The notes: generated from the letters alone by a model not told the origin. A stretch of 64,000 nt of DNA from Alphaproteobacteria bacterium (GCA_028871055.1 JAGWON010000004.1:109902-173901); one strand, 5' to 3'; positions 38,201 through 47,461 are shown, counted from the first letter of the stretch. Program-made: numbers and translations.

Positions 38201-38489
38201 CGTGCGCAACTCGATCCTGCTCGTCGATTTTATCCGTCACGGCCAGGCCAAATGTCTGCCGCTGCGGCAATGCCTCATCGAGGCAGGCGCGACGCGGTTC
38301 CGCCCCATCCTGCTGACGGCCCTGTCGGCGATGGTCGGCGCGTCGTTCATCCTGCTTGATCCGATCTTCCAGGGCCTGGCGATCTCGCTGCTGTTCGGGT
38401 TGGCGTCCTCGACCGTGCTCACCCTTTTGGTCATTCCGGCGATCTACGTGCTGCTGCGCGACGATCGGCGCCCGATCGAAAAAGCGTGA
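35277..38489 (+). CDS. RND family efflux pump (AcrB/CzcA superfamily)
   Basis: A 1070-residue inner-membrane transporter of standard length with 12 expected helices and two large periplasmic loops. N-terminus 'LLLGTVALVAMPREEEPQI', then 'FSIGILVDDAIVVVENIVRH', where the two adjacent Asp form the proton-relay site, and 'GFISLAGIIVRNSILLVDFI' in the second half. It is co-translated with the adaptor. Position beside an SQR and a sulfide repressor suggests a role in sulfide or thiol stress, but the substrate is unknown. Confidence 0.94.
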   Translation: MKLGIAGMLTKAFIGSPLTPLFLLAALLLGTVALVAMPREEEPQISVPMVDIVVRADGLKAGDAVELVTKPLEDIVKAIPGVEHVYSRTEDDRVVVTARFYVGTDEDTAVLRVSDHLRANYNRIPVGIPEPLIIGRGINDVAILVLTLTPKENVAARWNDNGLYKIANELQHELVKVDNVGLTYIVGGRPDQIRIEPDPGRLLLYGVTLDQLAEKLRGADRSFQAGTVRQLDRTVSIEAGHTLQGVTDIGNLLVTTSGGRPVYVKDVATVVVGAAPEEHQVWDIAKAANGGMQIRPAVSLALAKRKGANAVVVADQILARLHAIEGRLIPADVDVAVTRNYGQTAQDKANELLFHLLLATITIVALIAVFIGWREGLVVLVVVPATILLTFLASWLLGYTINRVSLFALIFSIGILVDDAIVVVENIVRHWHLDPRADRVAVAIRAVAEVGNPTIVATLTIVAALLPMMFVSGLMGPYMSPIPVNASAAMLFSFFIAVVIAPWLLLRLSRHHRIPDSEGESEATSGVSGMLVRFYRRAAMPVIRTRRSAGIFLLATGGATLVVCGLFYTENVTVKLLPFDNKSELQVIANLPRGTSLEDTQRVLLGAAKRLIALPEVVSLQAYAGTSAPFTFNGLVRHYYLRDQPEQGDLQVNLLPKAERDRASHAIALDVRQRLKGLAVPPDSSIQVVEVPPGPPVLATLLAEIYGPDAHARREAARKVRQAFESVPFIVDTDDSFGVETERLRVVPDQASLALYGVRQQAVYETLDALLNGVTVGYSHRGEDIAPIGIVICLPKSGRRLGERLLSTPVPARHGTVELGDVVKLTPEKTSHPLFRKDGHFAEMVSADLAGKFEAPIYGMIAVDQKLASENWSKADPPTVRLHGQPTDESHTTLLWDGEWEITYVTFRDMGIAFGVAIVAIYLLIVGEFRSFRLPLVIMTPIPLTLIGIVLGHWLFHAPFTATSMIGFISLAGIIVRNSILLVDFIRHGQAKCLPLRQCLIEAGATRFRPILLTALSAMVGASFILLDPIFQGLAISLLFGLASSTVLTLLVIPAIYVLLRDDRRPIEKA

Positions 38490-38514
38490 CGCCTCGGCCT
38501 AAGCCGCGGATCGC

Positions 38515-39297
38515 ATGAGTGCCGCCACCGCACTTCTCGCCCTCCTGTCGGGCAGTATCGTCGGCTTCGCCCTCGGGTTGAGCGGCGGCGGCGGATCGAT
38601 CCTGGCGGTGCCGCTGCTGCTTTACGTCGTCGGCGTCTCCGATCCGCACACGGCGATCGGCACCAGCGCTCTGGCGGTCGCCGTCAACGCCTTCGCTAAC
38701 GTCATCGGCCACTGGCGCAGCGGCACGGTTAAATGGCCGTGCGCGACGGTCTTCGCCGCTTCGGGCGCGGCGGGCGCGGCGCTCGGTTCGACCCTCGGCA
38801 AGCTGACTGATGGCGGCGTGCTGCTGGTCCTGTTCGCGCTTGCGATGGTCGCCGTCGGGTTCGCCATGCTGAAGCCGCGCATGGCCGCCGGCGATCCAGC
38901 CGTGCGCATCGATCCGCGCATCGCCGCGCGTCTCATCGGCATCGGCGCGCTCACCGGCGGCATCTCGGGCTTCTTCGGCATCGGCGGCGGCTTCCTGATC
39001 GTGCCTGGCATCATGCTCGGCAGCGGCATGCCGATCCTCAACGCCATCGGCTCGTCGCTGATCTCGGTCGGCGTGTTCGGTGCGACAACTGCGGCGAATT
39101 ATGCGCTCGCTGGCCTGGTGGCGTGGAACATCGCCGGCATGTTCATCCTTGGCGGTATCGGCGGCGGCATCCTCGGCATGAAGACCGCGATCGCGCTGGC
39201 GTCGCGCAAGGCGCTGCTCTCGCGGCTCTTCGCCGGCATCGTGCTTGCGGTCGCCGCGTACATGCTGATCCGCAGCGCCATTGCGTTCTTCCACTGA
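38515..39297 (+). CDS. TauE/SafE family (TSUP) permease
   Basis: A 260-residue polytopic membrane protein with 7-8 helices. The two TSUP repeats are marked by 'GFALGLSGGGGSILAVPLL' and 'GISGFFGIGGGFLIVPGIM'. 'IGTSALAVAVNAF' and 'AIGSSLISVGVFG' are the matching second parts. Family members move sulfite, sulfonates or thiosulfate. It starts 26 bases after the RND pump stop, so it is in the same operon, and fits export of sulfite produced from sulfide oxidation. Confidence 0.92.
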   Translation: MSAATALLALLSGSIVGFALGLSGGGGSILAVPLLLYVVGVSDPHTAIGTSALAVAVNAFANVIGHWRSGTVKWPCATVFAASGAAGAALGSTLGKLTDGGVLLVLFALAMVAVGFAMLKPRMAAGDPAVRIDPRIAARLIGIGALTGGISGFFGIGGGFLIVPGIMLGSGMPILNAIGSSLISVGVFGATTAANYALAGLVAWNIAGMFILGGIGGGILGMKTAIALASRKALLSRLFAGIVLAVAAYMLIRSAIAFFH

Positions 39298-39404
39298 CGC
39301 CGCGCCGCCGCCCGGCTGTGGATTGCGCCGCCGCCGCTTATTGTCGGCGGTGAAGATTCGAACCCAATGGGCCGACGAACGAAGAGCGTGGCTCGCTCGC
39401 AGCC

Positions 39405-42400
39405 CTAGCGTGCCGCTGTCGCGTAACGTGCGCGACTCGAGACGGCAGCTTCCGGCTCGGGTGTGTACACGGCCGGCGTCGCATGCTTTACCGCCAAGCC
39501 CTTATTCCCGAGGCGCAGGATTCGGCCGTCGACTTCGATCCGCAACATTTCGCCGGTCGCGATCATATCGGTTCCCGCAACGCCGACAATGAGCGGCAGT
39601 CGGTACTCGCGCGCAAGAATTGCGATATGGCTCAACCATCCGCCGACCTCGCAGACCAAACCGCCGGCGCGAGAGAAATAAGGCAGCCATGCGGCGTGAA
39701 TCATGCGGCTGACGATGATATCGCCGTCGACGAACTCCTCGATCGGATCGCCACGTTCAGCCGCTTGAGTCGGCACCACGCAGGCGCGTCCCGTGATCGG
39801 CGAACCGCCCGATACCGACGTGCCGGAAAGTGTATCGGCGGTTCGGGACGTTGCGGGACTGCCGGAAAGCGACATTGTCTCGAGGAGATGAAGATCGAGT
39901 TCCGCGGGCAGCGGGCGCATCGTGGCGAAAAGCTCCCCTTTCGCCTGCCGTCGGTTGATCACGTTGCGCGCTTGGTTGATCGAGTCGCCGCCAACCAGCC
40001 TCGTGATCTCCGTGAACCTCAAATGGAAGATTCCGTGCTCAAGATCGAGGGCCTGGTCGAGAGCAAGAAGAATCCGGCGGAGAACTGCCAATTCCCGCAG
40101 GATCTCATGCTTGGCTTCTTCCTTAAGAACCTGGAAGCGGCGAGCGCGCTCAACGACCTGGCGTAGTTTTCCGTTCTCCCAACTGCGAGGGTCAAGCGCC
40201 ATCACCGTCGGCTGATCGACACGTCGTACAAAGGAGGGTGCCGCAACCAGTGCAGCGACGCTACGCCGGCTTTCGGAATAGCGCGGCTGTGCAAGCTCGT
40301 AGTCGAGCGGCGCACGGTGGCCGTAGGATTGCAGAAAGGCATCGATCCGCTCATCGAGCGGTTTCTTCGATTGCGCCGAAGCGAGCGCACGGGCAAGCGG
40401 CGTCTCGTCAAGATCGCCCAGATAGATGGACGGATCGAGACCGCGATCGACGAGTGCCGCCTTGGCGCGCTCTACATAGAAATCTGCGGCAATATTGATT
40501 CTCTCAACATTTGCACAGGTTGTCGTGGTGACTCGCCGCCACACATCATCAAGCAGCCTTTGGAGGTCCTGCACGGCCAGGCGGGAATAGTCGACTGCCT
40601 CCAGCACACGGACCCGCTCGTTGAATTCCGGCAGGAAGCGCGTCCGGTAGTCATGCTCAATATCGTGCGCCGCTCGCTCCAAACGAGTAGCGCCGAGCCA
40701 ACCGAGCCTGAGCGTGCGTTTGCGTTCTTCGGACTTATTCACATAGAGGCGACCAAACGCCGTCACGAGGAGAGCCGGTGAGTCCTCTTCAACGGCGTAT
40801 TGCAAGCCGATCATGCGGCAGGCGAGATCGACGCCACCGCCGCTCGCCCATAACGCGGCCATAAGGTCGAGCGCGAGCGGGCTCGGCCGCGGGAGAAGCT
40901 CCGACAACTCGTTCTGGGCGAACGCCGGATTGGCCTCGGGATTTGTCGCCGCAAGTGCGGCGAGCCGCGCACGTTCGGCTTCAAGCCGTGCAGGCCCCGC
41001 GTCAGTCTCGTCGAGCTGCGAGCGGGTAATATCGCGGCTCTGCAGCAATACAAAACGGCCGCCGCCATAAGCCCATTCAATGTCCTGGGGAGCGCCAAAC
41101 CGAGCCTCGAGCCGGCGTCCGAGAAGAAAGAGTTCCATCAGATCGATTGGCGGCACCACCGCACCATCGATGCGCCCGGAGAAGCGGCCGAGCATATACG
41201 TCTCGGGCACAACCTGACCGGAAACCAAGCCGTCGGCTGTGCCCCGCACCATTTCGATCATGGCAAGGGCGCCCGCGGCAGGAGCACGCGTGAAGAGCAC
41301 GCCCGCATATTCGGCCGCCACCATCGGCTGCACGAGGATGTGGCCGGTCTGGTGGCCGGCGACATAGCTTTCGCTGCGCGTGCCGACAAAAGAAGCAGCA
41401 ACGCGCTTGATCGCATCGGCGAGGCCGGCGCGGTCGACATGAAGCTCGGTTTCGAAGACACCGGCAAAGCTGTGCACGTTGCCGTCCTCCGCCGCGGCCG
41501 AGCTGCGCACGGCAAGAGGAACGGCGCCAAGCCTGCGCCATATCCGATTTAACGCACGCTCACGCCACGGGCCGGGCGCGCGCGTGAACCGCTCCAGGAA
41601 AGATGGCGTCAGGACGAGACCTTCGGGAATCGGCAAGCCTTCCGCACGCATCATGCCGAGGCGGGCCGCCTTATTGCCGCAATTCTCGAGAAACGGAGCG
41701 CGAGCGAGGGAGACGATACCGTTTCGGGCCGCCATAGCCCGCGCGACGCGCCCGCGCCACGCGCCGACGTCGATGCCGAGCGCCAGTCGCTGAATCAACA
41801 TGATCGCAACGCTCGCGACGAGGTACAGATCGACGGCGGCGCTCAGCAATCCAGCGATGGCAGTGAAGACAACAACGCCGCCGATGCCGACAAGAATCTG
41901 CTGACGCCGCGTGCGCGCCATGGAGACAACGAGATAAACCGCGACGCCGGCGCCAAAGCCGATGGGAAGAACGTGCCAAGGATCGGCCTTGGCCAGATTG
42001 GGCATCCACCAGAATTCCTGCGCCGTTCGATGCGCGGCCTCATTAATGGCGGCGACGCAGATCGCGAGCACCGGCAGGAACAGGAGCGCGAGAAGATTGC
42101 GCCCGGGCGTGATTCCGTGCTGGCGGTGAATCGCTTTAAGGAAGCGAGCAAAACGCTTGGGATCGCCGACAAGACGCTCACGCGCCTCAGCAATCACCGG
42201 CGCGAGACTGCGCAGTTTGAGCTGATCGCGTTCGGACTTGACCAAAAATGGGAGAACCGTCATGCGGGACAAGAGCGCGAGGAGCACGATCGCCAGCGGC
42301 AGGCTCAGGCCGTGGTCCACCGACCAGAGTAGCGCATCGCCGAGCCGGCGTTCGGTCGCGGCCCACGCGGACTGGCCGATGCGTACGCGCCAAGCCGCGA

Positions 42401-43505
42401 CATAGGGGGGCTCCTTGGTCGGAGTAAAATACTCCCACGGCACGGTATAGCGGCCACGCACATCAAAGCCGGACCGCGCCAACTCGAGGCCTAAAGCCAG
42501 CGACATGAAGCAGCTTCGCCGATCGTAGCAGGCAAGGATCACGGGCCGGCGCGGTAGCTTGGCGATACGTTCCTTGAGCTCCGGCGTGGGTAACCAGCGA
42601 ATGGGGATGTTGTACGCCCCCGCGATATGGCCTTGTGCGAATTCGGCGGGGTAGCGCGTGTCGACGACAATGGCGTCCGCTTTGCCGACGAGTTGCCGAA
42701 CGGCGGGCGTGTCGAGCAAAACGCGGTCATTGCGGAAGTGCGGTAAGCCACGCAGTTGATCGGTCGAGCGTAGGCCGGAATTGCCGACGGTACGTCCCTC
42801 GGCAATCCATTTCTCAAGTCCGCCGACCATGAACTGACAGGAAATCCCCTGCTTGGAAAGCGCTTGGCAGGTCGCACTGCTGCGATTGCTATTTTGGTCG
42901 AACAAGATATTCCGCTTACTCTTGAGATCAATCCCCGAGCTCGCCAAGTCCGGCCATCGGACCGTCGTGAAGTGCGGCAACGTGCCGAGCTCGGTCTCGC
43001 CGGCTTCGCGAATATCTATAAAATTAATGTCCGATGCATGACCGGCGTCGGCCTCACGCAACAGCTTTGCGACCTGATCGGTGCTGATCCCCAAGGGGCT
43101 ATGGAGCTGCTGATCGTAGGACAACTCCCAGAGTTTTGGATCGAGGACTGATTCGCCCGGTGCGTGCGCCGGGCGTATCAAGGTCGCCTGCAGTCGCGCC
43201 AGACGCGCGTCGTGAGCGGCGAGATGTTGATAGACGTTGAAGGCAAGCGATGCGCAAAGTCCGACGCCTCCCGCAAGCACCAGGGCGAGACGTACGCCGC
43301 GCAACGGGGGACGCTCGCCACGCGCCGACCAGCCCACGAGGCCGCTGCCGGTGAAACCCAGCCCCCCGACAACTGCCGAAAGGAGGGCGAAGAGCTGCGA
43401 CAGACTCGACAAGGAACCGACGATGAGGTCGGGTGAAGGAATGGCGTGTGCTGGACTCGGCACCAGCGTCAGAAATACGGCGACCCACACAAAAAAGGCG
43501 ACCAT
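39405..43505 (-). CDS. Multidomain membrane protein: two rhodanese modules, YidC/Oxa1-like module, ATP-grasp and swivelling phospho-His domain
   Basis: A 1366-residue protein. Residues 1-22 are a signal or first helix; helices follow at about 33-55 and 70-92. Rhodanese 1 (about 138-236) has D203 in place of the active Cys. Rhodanese 2 (about 264-360) has an intact loop, Cys326 in 'CYDRRS'. Residues about 385-575 resemble YidC/Oxa1: 'LLALLSRMTVLPFLVKSER', 'IHRQHGITPGRNLLALL', 'FWWMPNLAKADPWHVLPIG'. Residues 605-830 are an ATP-grasp of the PEP-synthase type: 'NKAARLG', 'VRSSAAAED', 'QDIEWAYGGGRFVLLQSRD'. A helical middle leads to the swivel domain with H1293 in 'GGWLSHIAILARE'. The PEP-binding barrel is absent, as in rifampicin phosphotransferase. 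Strong SD before ATG 43505. Function unknown. Confidence 0.85.
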   Translation of the reverse strand: MVAFFVWVAVFLTLVPSPAHAIPSPDLIVGSLSSLSQLFALLSAVVGGLGFTGSGLVGWSARGERPPLRGVRLALVLAGGVGLCASLAFNVYQHLAAHDARLARLQATLIRPAHAPGESVLDPKLWELSYDQQLHSPLGISTDQVAKLLREADAGHASDINFIDIREAGETELGTLPHFTTVRWPDLASSGIDLKSKRNILFDQNSNRSSATCQALSKQGISCQFMVGGLEKWIAEGRTVGNSGLRSTDQLRGLPHFRNDRVLLDTPAVRQLVGKADAIVVDTRYPAEFAQGHIAGAYNIPIRWLPTPELKERIAKLPRRPVILACYDRRSCFMSLALGLELARSGFDVRGRYTVPWEYFTPTKEPPYVAAWRVRIGQSAWAATERRLGDALLWSVDHGLSLPLAIVLLALLSRMTVLPFLVKSERDQLKLRSLAPVIAEARERLVGDPKRFARFLKAIHRQHGITPGRNLLALLFLPVLAICVAAINEAAHRTAQEFWWMPNLAKADPWHVLPIGFGAGVAVYLVVSMARTRRQQILVGIGGVVVFTAIAGLLSAAVDLYLVASVAIMLIQRLALGIDVGAWRGRVARAMAARNGIVSLARAPFLENCGNKAARLGMMRAEGLPIPEGLVLTPSFLERFTRAPGPWRERALNRIWRRLGAVPLAVRSSAAAEDGNVHSFAGVFETELHVDRAGLADAIKRVAASFVGTRSESYVAGHQTGHILVQPMVAAEYAGVLFTRAPAAGALAMIEMVRGTADGLVSGQVVPETYMLGRFSGRIDGAVVPPIDLMELFLLGRRLEARFGAPQDIEWAYGGGRFVLLQSRDITRSQLDETDAGPARLEAERARLAALAATNPEANPAFAQNELSELLPRPSPLALDLMAALWASGGGVDLACRMIGLQYAVEEDSPALLVTAFGRLYVNKSEERKRTLRLGWLGATRLERAAHDIEHDYRTRFLPEFNERVRVLEAVDYSRLAVQDLQRLLDDVWRRVTTTTCANVERINIAADFYVERAKAALVDRGLDPSIYLGDLDETPLARALASAQSKKPLDERIDAFLQSYGHRAPLDYELAQPRYSESRRSVAALVAAPSFVRRVDQPTVMALDPRSWENGKLRQVVERARRFQVLKEEAKHEILRELAVLRRILLALDQALDLEHGIFHLRFTEITRLVGGDSINQARNVINRRQAKGELFATMRPLPAELDLHLLETMSLSGSPATSRTADTLSGTSVSGGSPITGRACVVPTQAAERGDPIEEFVDGDIIVSRMIHAAWLPYFSRAGGLVCEVGGWLSHIAILAREYRLPLIVGVAGTDMIATGEMLRIEVDGRILRLGNKGLAVKHATPAVYTPEPEAAVSSRARYATAAR

Positions 43506-43944
43506 AACTCCCCCCGCCAGGCGGCCTCACCCGTATAAACGCGACCAAGGGAGCGCCATAGCCCCGCTGTCACCAATTTGTCATATCTTTTTAACCAAAC
43601 TACGCCATGTTTGTCAAATAACTCCTCGAGTCTGTTAATCTGATCTATTAGGGCCATTCAGATAACCATTTGGTTCTATTAGAATCATTCTTAGCGCGCC
43701 ATTGAGACGAGCGTCTTTGGGCGCGGCCGCTGCAGACAAGCGGAGTGGATGAAATAAATCCCCGAGCACGAAGGCCGCATGATCGTCCGGCCTGCATAGG
43801 CGACCGAGCGCTTGACGACACGATGCGATTGTCGGCGTGCGACTCGAAAACCCGGGCTTGCAATTCGATTTAGGCGGTCCGCCGGCCCTGATTCTGCATG
43901 GATCGCGAGGGCTCAGCCGATATGCGGGTGCTGTGCGGCGGAGA
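43506..43944 (-). other. 439-base gap upstream of the multidomain gene
   Basis: No convincing gene. The half nearest the multidomain gene is AT-rich and contains a good promoter (43589-43617). The half nearest the kinase gene shows nothing I can name. The length argues that the multidomain gene has its own transcript. Confidence 0.5.
43589..43617 (-). promoter_or_regulatory. Sigma-70-type promoter of the multidomain gene
   Basis: On the minus strand: TTGACA (43617-43612), 17-base spacer, TTAAAA (43594-43589). The start point would be near 43582, leaving about 77 bases of leader before ATG 43505. Confidence 0.6.
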
Positions 43945-45414
43945 TCAGGCCGACATCAAGCGCACAACATTCTTGTCCGTAACAATGCGGTGTGACGGAA
44001 GTGAGAAACGAACCGAGGTGCCGACACCGACCTCGCTGTCGAGATGAAATTCCCCGCCATGCAGCTCGACAAGTGCCTTGGCGAGCGGAAGGCCAAGGCC
44101 CGAACCGTTGTAGCGGCGCGCGAGTGAGCTATCGACCTGACCGAAGGGTTCGAGTGCTTTGGCAAGTTTATCGGACGGAATACCAATGCCGGAATCGACG
44201 ATCTCGAAAATCACGCCCGCCAGCGGGTCGAGCGCGACACGGACCGAGATCCGCCCGTCCGGCGGCGTGAACTTGATTGCGTTCGAAAGAAGATTGAGCA
44301 GAATCTGCTTGACCTTGCGCTCGTCAGCCATGACCCGCGGCAGTCGTCGCGGCCAATTTTCGACGATACGATGACGGCCAGCACGGGCAGTCTCATGCAC
44401 GACCAGCAGACTTGCCCGGATGACCTGGTCTAGATCGACCTCCGTTTCATCGAGGGTGAGCTTGCCGTGTTCGATCCGCGAGATGTCGAGAATATCATTG
44501 ATGAGCGCGAGAAGGAGCGATCCCGATTGATGAATATAACCGACGTATTCGAGATATTTGTCGGCCAGCGGACCGTAGAGCCTCTGCCGCATGACATCGG
44601 AGAATCCGAGAATGGCATTCAGCGGTGTCCGCAACTCGTGGCTCATATTCGCCAGGAATTCCGATTTGGCGCGGTTGGCCCCTTCGGCTGCTTCGCGCGC
44701 CGTCTCACGCTCAATCTTCCTCTGCTCCTGGAGCGTTAGAAGCTCGCCTAACCGATTGACCGAATGCTCGAGTTGCCGCAATTCCGTCGGCGTGAAACGC
44801 GGCAGATCGACGGTCACATCGAAGATGCCATGGTGGAAGTCGTCCAGCCGGCGGACGATCCGGTTGAGTGGCAACACGGCCAAACGGCGGACGAACAAAA
44901 AGACGAAAATACTCAGCAAGATGCACATCGCGCCGACGGTCATGGCCACAATCAACGCGTGCCTTTGAATCTGAGAATCGATGCTCGAAACGTCCCATTC
45001 GGCCGAGAATGTGCCGAAGCTCTCGCCATCAACGGCGACGCTTTTCGTAAAGGACAGCGTGTGGATCGGGCCCTGGTTGTTACGATGCCAGTTCAAGATC
45101 GTGCGGCCGTCCTCGTCGGTGAGTCGTACAGCTACCAGTCCCGCATCCTTTCGCGTGATTTCATTGACAATCGTCTGCAGACGCGGAATGTCCTCGCTGA
45201 CGACGTCGTCCGTCGACGCGAACAGCAGGAGCTGGAACTTACGATTGCTCTCTTCCATCATGAGCGAGGAGAGATAGCGGCCTTCGAAATTGTGCACCAG
45301 ATAACTTGCACCGACCGATATCAACACGGTCAGAGCAGTAAGCCCGACGATAAGTTGAATGCAAAGCGAACCGCGAAATCGCGACAGCGAAGGCTTGATA
45401 CGCACGGGGACCAC
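43945..45414 (-). CDS. Membrane sensor histidine kinase
   Basis: A 489-residue kinase: helix near 20-40 ('[20 protein letters not shown]'), a periplasmic sensor of about 110 residues, a second helix near 155-178, a HAMP-like linker '[18 protein letters not shown]', then HisKA '[19 protein letters not shown]' with the phospho-accepting His and HATPase_c boxes '[10 protein letters not shown]', 'VDSGIGIP' and '[13 protein letters not shown]'. GTG 45414 lies ten bases after the PhnD-like stop, so the two are in one operon. No response regulator gene is adjacent. Confidence 0.92.
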   Translation of the reverse strand: MVPVRIKPSLSRFRGSLCIQLIVGLTALTVLISVGASYLVHNFEGRYLSSLMMEESNRKFQLLLFASTDDVVSEDIPRLQTIVNEITRKDAGLVAVRLTDEDGRTILNWHRNNQGPIHTLSFTKSVAVDGESFGTFSAEWDVSSIDSQIQRHALIVAMTVGAMCILLSIFVFLFVRRLAVLPLNRIVRRLDDFHHGIFDVTVDLPRFTPTELRQLEHSVNRLGELLTLQEQRKIERETAREAAEGANRAKSEFLANMSHELRTPLNAILGFSDVMRQRLYGPLADKYLEYVGYIHQSGSLLLALINDILDISRIEHGKLTLDETEVDLDQVIRASLLVVHETARAGRHRIVENWPRRLPRVMADERKVKQILLNLLSNAIKFTPPDGRISVRVALDPLAGVIFEIVDSGIGIPSDKLAKALEPFGQVDSSLARRYNGSGLGLPLAKALVELHGGEFHLDSEVGVGTSVRFSLPSHRIVTDKNVVRLMSA

Positions 45415-45424
45415 GGCGCTTCGC

Positions 45425-46357
45425 CTAGGGATGAGATTGATCGAAGAAGACAGCGTTCTTCTCGATCGCGGTCCGCGTTACGTCGTAGTCCGAATCTCTC
45501 ACTGCCACAAAACCGTCGAAGCGCAGTGCGGCCAAGGCCTTAGGATCGCTGATGGTAACGAGCGTATGAGCCAGTGCTTCCCGGACGCGAGGTGCGAGCC
45601 GGGCGCGCGCCACCCACGCCTTCGTTACGTTCGGAAACGAGGCGATGGCGCGGATCGGTACGCCGGCTGCAACGAGCTTATGGAACATGGTGCCCTCGAG
45701 TGCGCCCGCATCGAACGCGCCGGCTCCCACAGCCATGCCCACGCGGTCATGACGCTCGAGATATTGGAATGCTGCAAGCTTGCTCGCGGTGATGCCATGT
45801 TGCGCCAAATACAATTGGGCGAGATAGCGGCCGATCGTCGATCTTTTCGAGCCGAAGGCAAAAGTCTTGCCGGCAAGATCGGCGACGCTGTGGATGGGAC
45901 TCTTCGCGTTGACGCAGATCACGCCTTCGAAGTAATGCGAATTCCCGAACTTCTCCGCGGCAAGGAGTTCGATCTCAGGCGCGCGACTTTTCGCCTGCAC
46001 GTACGAGGCGGCCCCCAGTCGCGCCATGTCGATCTTGCCGGCGACAAGACTTGCTACGCCAAGTTGATAATCGCGAAAGATCCTGAGCTGAATCTTGACC
46101 GGTTCGCCGAGGCGTGCGCTCGCGCCTGTCTCGAGAAGATCGAGGGTCGGACGAAGTTGATTGACCATCGCCACGGGCTTGTCCGACGTGTAGACGCCGA
46201 AGACGAGATCGACGTTCGCATGTGCGACGCCGATAGCTCCCAACAGAAGGACGGCGGCGACAACGAGCGGTACGGCAGCGCGGATCGGATCGGCAACCCG
46301 GGCTCGCGCCAGCAGTCGCCTGCACGTCGATGCGACGGACGAATATCGTGTAATCAT
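45425..46357 (-). CDS. PhnD-like periplasmic phosphate/phosphonate-type binding protein
   Basis: A 310-residue exported protein: signal '[21 protein letters not shown]' (quoted in part in its core '[16 protein letters not shown]') then '[20 protein letters not shown]', '[14 protein letters not shown]', '[19 protein letters not shown]' and '[17 protein letters not shown]', all features of the PhnD/phosphonate-binding fold. There are no ABC permease or ATPase genes beside it, so it probably presents a ligand to the co-transcribed histidine kinase. ATG 46357 is chosen because it opens the export signal; the frame extends 79 codons upstream. Confidence 0.86.
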   Translation of the reverse strand: MITRYSSVASTCRRLLARARVADPIRAAVPLVVAAVLLLGAIGVAHANVDLVFGVYTSDKPVAMVNQLRPTLDLLETGASARLGEPVKIQLRIFRDYQLGVASLVAGKIDMARLGAASYVQAKSRAPEIELLAAEKFGNSHYFEGVICVNAKSPIHSVADLAGKTFAFGSKRSTIGRYLAQLYLAQHGITASKLAAFQYLERHDRVGMAVGAGAFDAGALEGTMFHKLVAAGVPIRAIASFPNVTKAWVARARLAPRVREALAHTLVTISDPKALAALRFDGFVAVRDSDYDVTRTAIEKNAVFFDQSHP

Positions 46358-46618
46358 CGGCGCATTAGACGCGGGCTCGGTTAATCGGAACCTAACGAGC
46401 AGGTATAAAGGCCAGCGCACCTTGGGTGCGCCGCTTTCGCGTGGTGAGCGACGCTGCGGAAATTTGTCGCAGGTGACACGTTCGTTTAAAGATTGGTTAA
46501 TGATCCGCGAACGAGTTGAACGACGGGCCGCTTCTGTAACGACCGGCGCGCGACGCGATGATCGCGTCGCAGGCGAGGCGACGCGGTGCCCCACTGCACG
46601 GCGACGCCCGCGTAGCGC

Positions 46619-47461
46619 CTAGATGCGGCCGCGACGCGCGGCGAAGAAAAGGCGCACGCTGCGCCACGGATCGGGCCGCGTCACGCGCGCCGCGAACAGG
46701 TCGTAATCGGCGTTCTCGATCTGCGCCAGCCAGCGCTGCGCCAGCACCGCCGACAGCAGCACCGGCATCGCCGTCTCCGGCGCCTCATCGCTCAGCACGC
46801 GCGCCTTGTCGAGACGCACGCGGGCGGCGTTGGCGATGGTTGCCGCCGCGTCGCGCAGCGCGTCGGTCGCCCTGGAGCCCAGGGCGTGGCGTCCGGGGTC
46901 GAGCTCGGCGGGAATGAACGAGCGGCCAAACCGCGCGTGGAATCCGGTCGCGCGCAGCAGGCCCGCCAGCGCATAGCCGATGCCGACGTGACGCGCGGCG
47001 GTCGCGGCCGCGCCCTTGCCGTCGCGAACATCGAGCGCCTGCAGCGCCAGCATGTTGAGCGTGCCGGCGGTCGCGTCGGCGTAATCCTCGAGCTCGGCAA
47101 ACGTCGCCGGCGGATCCGGCAGCAGATCCCGTTCGCGGGCGCCGATCATGCGCTCGAGCGCGGCGCGCGACAGGCGGTGCGCGCGGATCGTGCGCGCCAG
47201 CGGTTCGGCCACTTCGTGCTGGCGCGGCGACTGGCCGGCGGCAATCTCGGCGATCGTATCACGCCACCATTGCAGCCGGATGCGTCCCATCGTCGGCTCG
47301 CGCACGTTTTCGCGCACCTTCGCGAGCTCGTAGTTGAACGCGTAGAGCGCGAACAGGTCTTCGCGGCGATGTTCGGGCGCGAACACCGCCGTCACGAACC
47401 GGGCGTTATCGTGCTGACGCACCAGTGCGGCGACCGGAGAAACTGTAGGGTTTTTTGCCAT
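46619..47461 (-). CDS. Squalene/phytoene synthase-family protein, NDUFAF6-like
   Basis: A 280-residue all-alpha protein: 'LYAFNYELAKVRENV', 'RIRLQWWRDTI', 'EDYADATAGTLNMLALQAL' and 'GIGYALAGLLRA' match the squalene/phytoene synthase superfamily. The first Asp-rich motif needed for prenyl diphosphate chemistry is missing ('NYELAKVRE' instead of DxxxD), as in mitochondrial NDUFAF6, a complex I assembly factor. I infer a respiratory assembly role. It is close to the NDUFAF3-like gene at 48199. Confidence 0.85.
   Translation of the reverse strand: MAKNPTVSPVAALVRQHDNARFVTAVFAPEHRREDLFALYAFNYELAKVRENVREPTMGRIRLQWWRDTIAEIAAGQSPRQHEVAEPLARTIRAHRLSRAALERMIGARERDLLPDPPATFAELEDYADATAGTLNMLALQALDVRDGKGAAATAARHVGIGYALAGLLRATGFHARFGRSFIPAELDPGRHALGSRATDALRDAAATIANAARVRLDKARVLSDEAPETAMPVLLSAVLAQRWLAQIENADYDLFAARVTRPDPWRSVRLFFAARRGRI

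Noticed and set aside
39405..43505. Phosphoenolpyruvate synthase proper
   Set aside because: The PEP/pyruvate-binding TIM barrel is absent and the C-terminal His domain ends the protein, so the order fits rifampicin-phosphotransferase-like proteins better.
43648..43863. Short open frame in the gap upstream of the multidomain gene
   Set aside because: Composition is not protein-like, no ribosome site, unrelated to known families.
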